Source: Lactarius indigo (Eukaryota; Basidiomycota; Agaricomycetes; Russulales; Russulaceae). Taken from it: a stretch of 64,000 nt of DNA. Under the pieces are notes generated by a model. The model was not told where the DNA came from. It saw only the letters and a list, made by a program, of their open reading frames with translations, and ran no database searches. The DNA lies in contig JAFKAC010000046.1 of the NCBI GenBank assembly GCA_025766275.1, positions 1 to 64,000 of the forward strand, read 5' to 3'. Below are positions 63,806-64,000 of this stretch, piece by piece. Positions within the stretch are counted from its first letter, which is position 1. Every line of letters starts with the position of its first letter. A program made the translations under genes and the position numbers.

Positions 63806-64000
63806 TGTTATGTCGTCACGACGTTAGCTCGACTTGAGCGCGATGCGGCGATAACAACTTAGTGATAATCTCGACACGACGACGCGAAGGTCCATGTTCT
63901 TGCCTTAGTGAATACGCGGAGGTACACTGGCAAGTCTTGCTTGTCTTGCACTTGTCACAACGTAGTTGGACACACGACTTTGAAAGAAGATAGAGAAGGG
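63806..64000 (-). repeat. 5' LTR of element A, first 195 bp
   Basis: Begins tgttatgtcgtcacgacg and matches 39957-40150 with a few transitions (e.g. tgttatg where the left LTR has tgttacg). The rest lies beyond the window. Confidence 0.9.

Larger units (their letters stand above)
39957..64000 (-). mobile_element. Ty3/gypsy chromovirus A, host of two nested elements, right end outside window
   Basis: Runs from its 3' LTR (39957-40477) to its 5' LTR (63806 to beyond 64000). Removing the inserted elements C and B leaves about 6.8 kb of internal sequence with gag, pol and a downstream module, all on the minus strand. The pol frame rejoins exactly across element B once one copy of its 5-bp target duplication is removed. 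Gag keeps one reading frame throughout but has six TGA stops, so the copy is dead. The left target-duplication candidate is GAAGA (39952-39956); its partner is outside the window. Its protein blocks and LTR type are close to those of element B. Confidence 0.88.

Overview
The window looks like nuclear DNA of a filamentous basidiomycete (Agaricomycetes; a polypore-like fungus is my guess, low confidence). The evidence is dense 46-59 nt GT-AG introns, Goodbye-NACHT-ankyrin NLR genes, a Plavaka-type KDZ DNA transposon and chromodomain Ty3/gypsy elements. Nothing bacterial, organellar or viral is present.

Positions ~300-36540 are a tandem segmental-duplication array. Its repeated unit is a broken sedolisin (S53 peptidase) gene on +, then a Goodbye-NACHT-ankyrin NLR-like gene on +, then a broken mitochondrial dihydrolipoyl dehydrogenase (DLD, E3) gene on -. 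The unit occurs four times; the fourth stops just past its NLR. Units 1 and 3 resemble each other, as do 2 and 4, so a two-unit block (~300-22655) seems to have been copied to ~22656-36540. NLR2 (13561-17096), NLR3 (24860-28490) and NLR4 (32816-36374) have intact nine-exon models of 1034, 1062 and 1040 codons. NLR1 (2728-6179) carries six small deletions and looks like a pseudogene. The four NLRs differ by whole 21-bp steps in a heptad-repeat coiled coil between the Goodbye and NACHT domains (10, 14, 18 and 15 heptads). Block I alone has a 3.0-kb element with 15-bp inverted repeats (8875-11888). It also has an extra DLD copy beside a fragment of an unrelated membrane-protein gene (20508-20867).

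From ~36541 to the right edge everything is transposon. First comes a decayed Plavaka/KDZ transposon (- strand, gene 36702-39917). Next is a nest of three Ty3/gypsy chromoviruses, all on the - strand. Element A starts at 39957 and runs past the window end. Elements C (42523-51173) and B (51613-59469) are each inserted into the integrase region of A. A 734-bp solo LTR (D) sits inside the left LTR of C. All three chromoviruses share an 11-nt primer site complementary to the predicted transcript 5' end (Tf1-like self-priming). They also share a TTTT slip candidate three codons before the gag stop, and an extra module downstream of the chromodomain.

Most inactivation of the transposons is TGA stops at arginine positions, which is what deamination of methylated CpG in CGA codons gives. 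The NLR genes do not show this. The layout suggests a birth-and-death NLR locus with broken passenger genes, bordered by silenced, nested transposons. Functions in immunity or incompatibility are inferred from family knowledge, not shown by the sequence.
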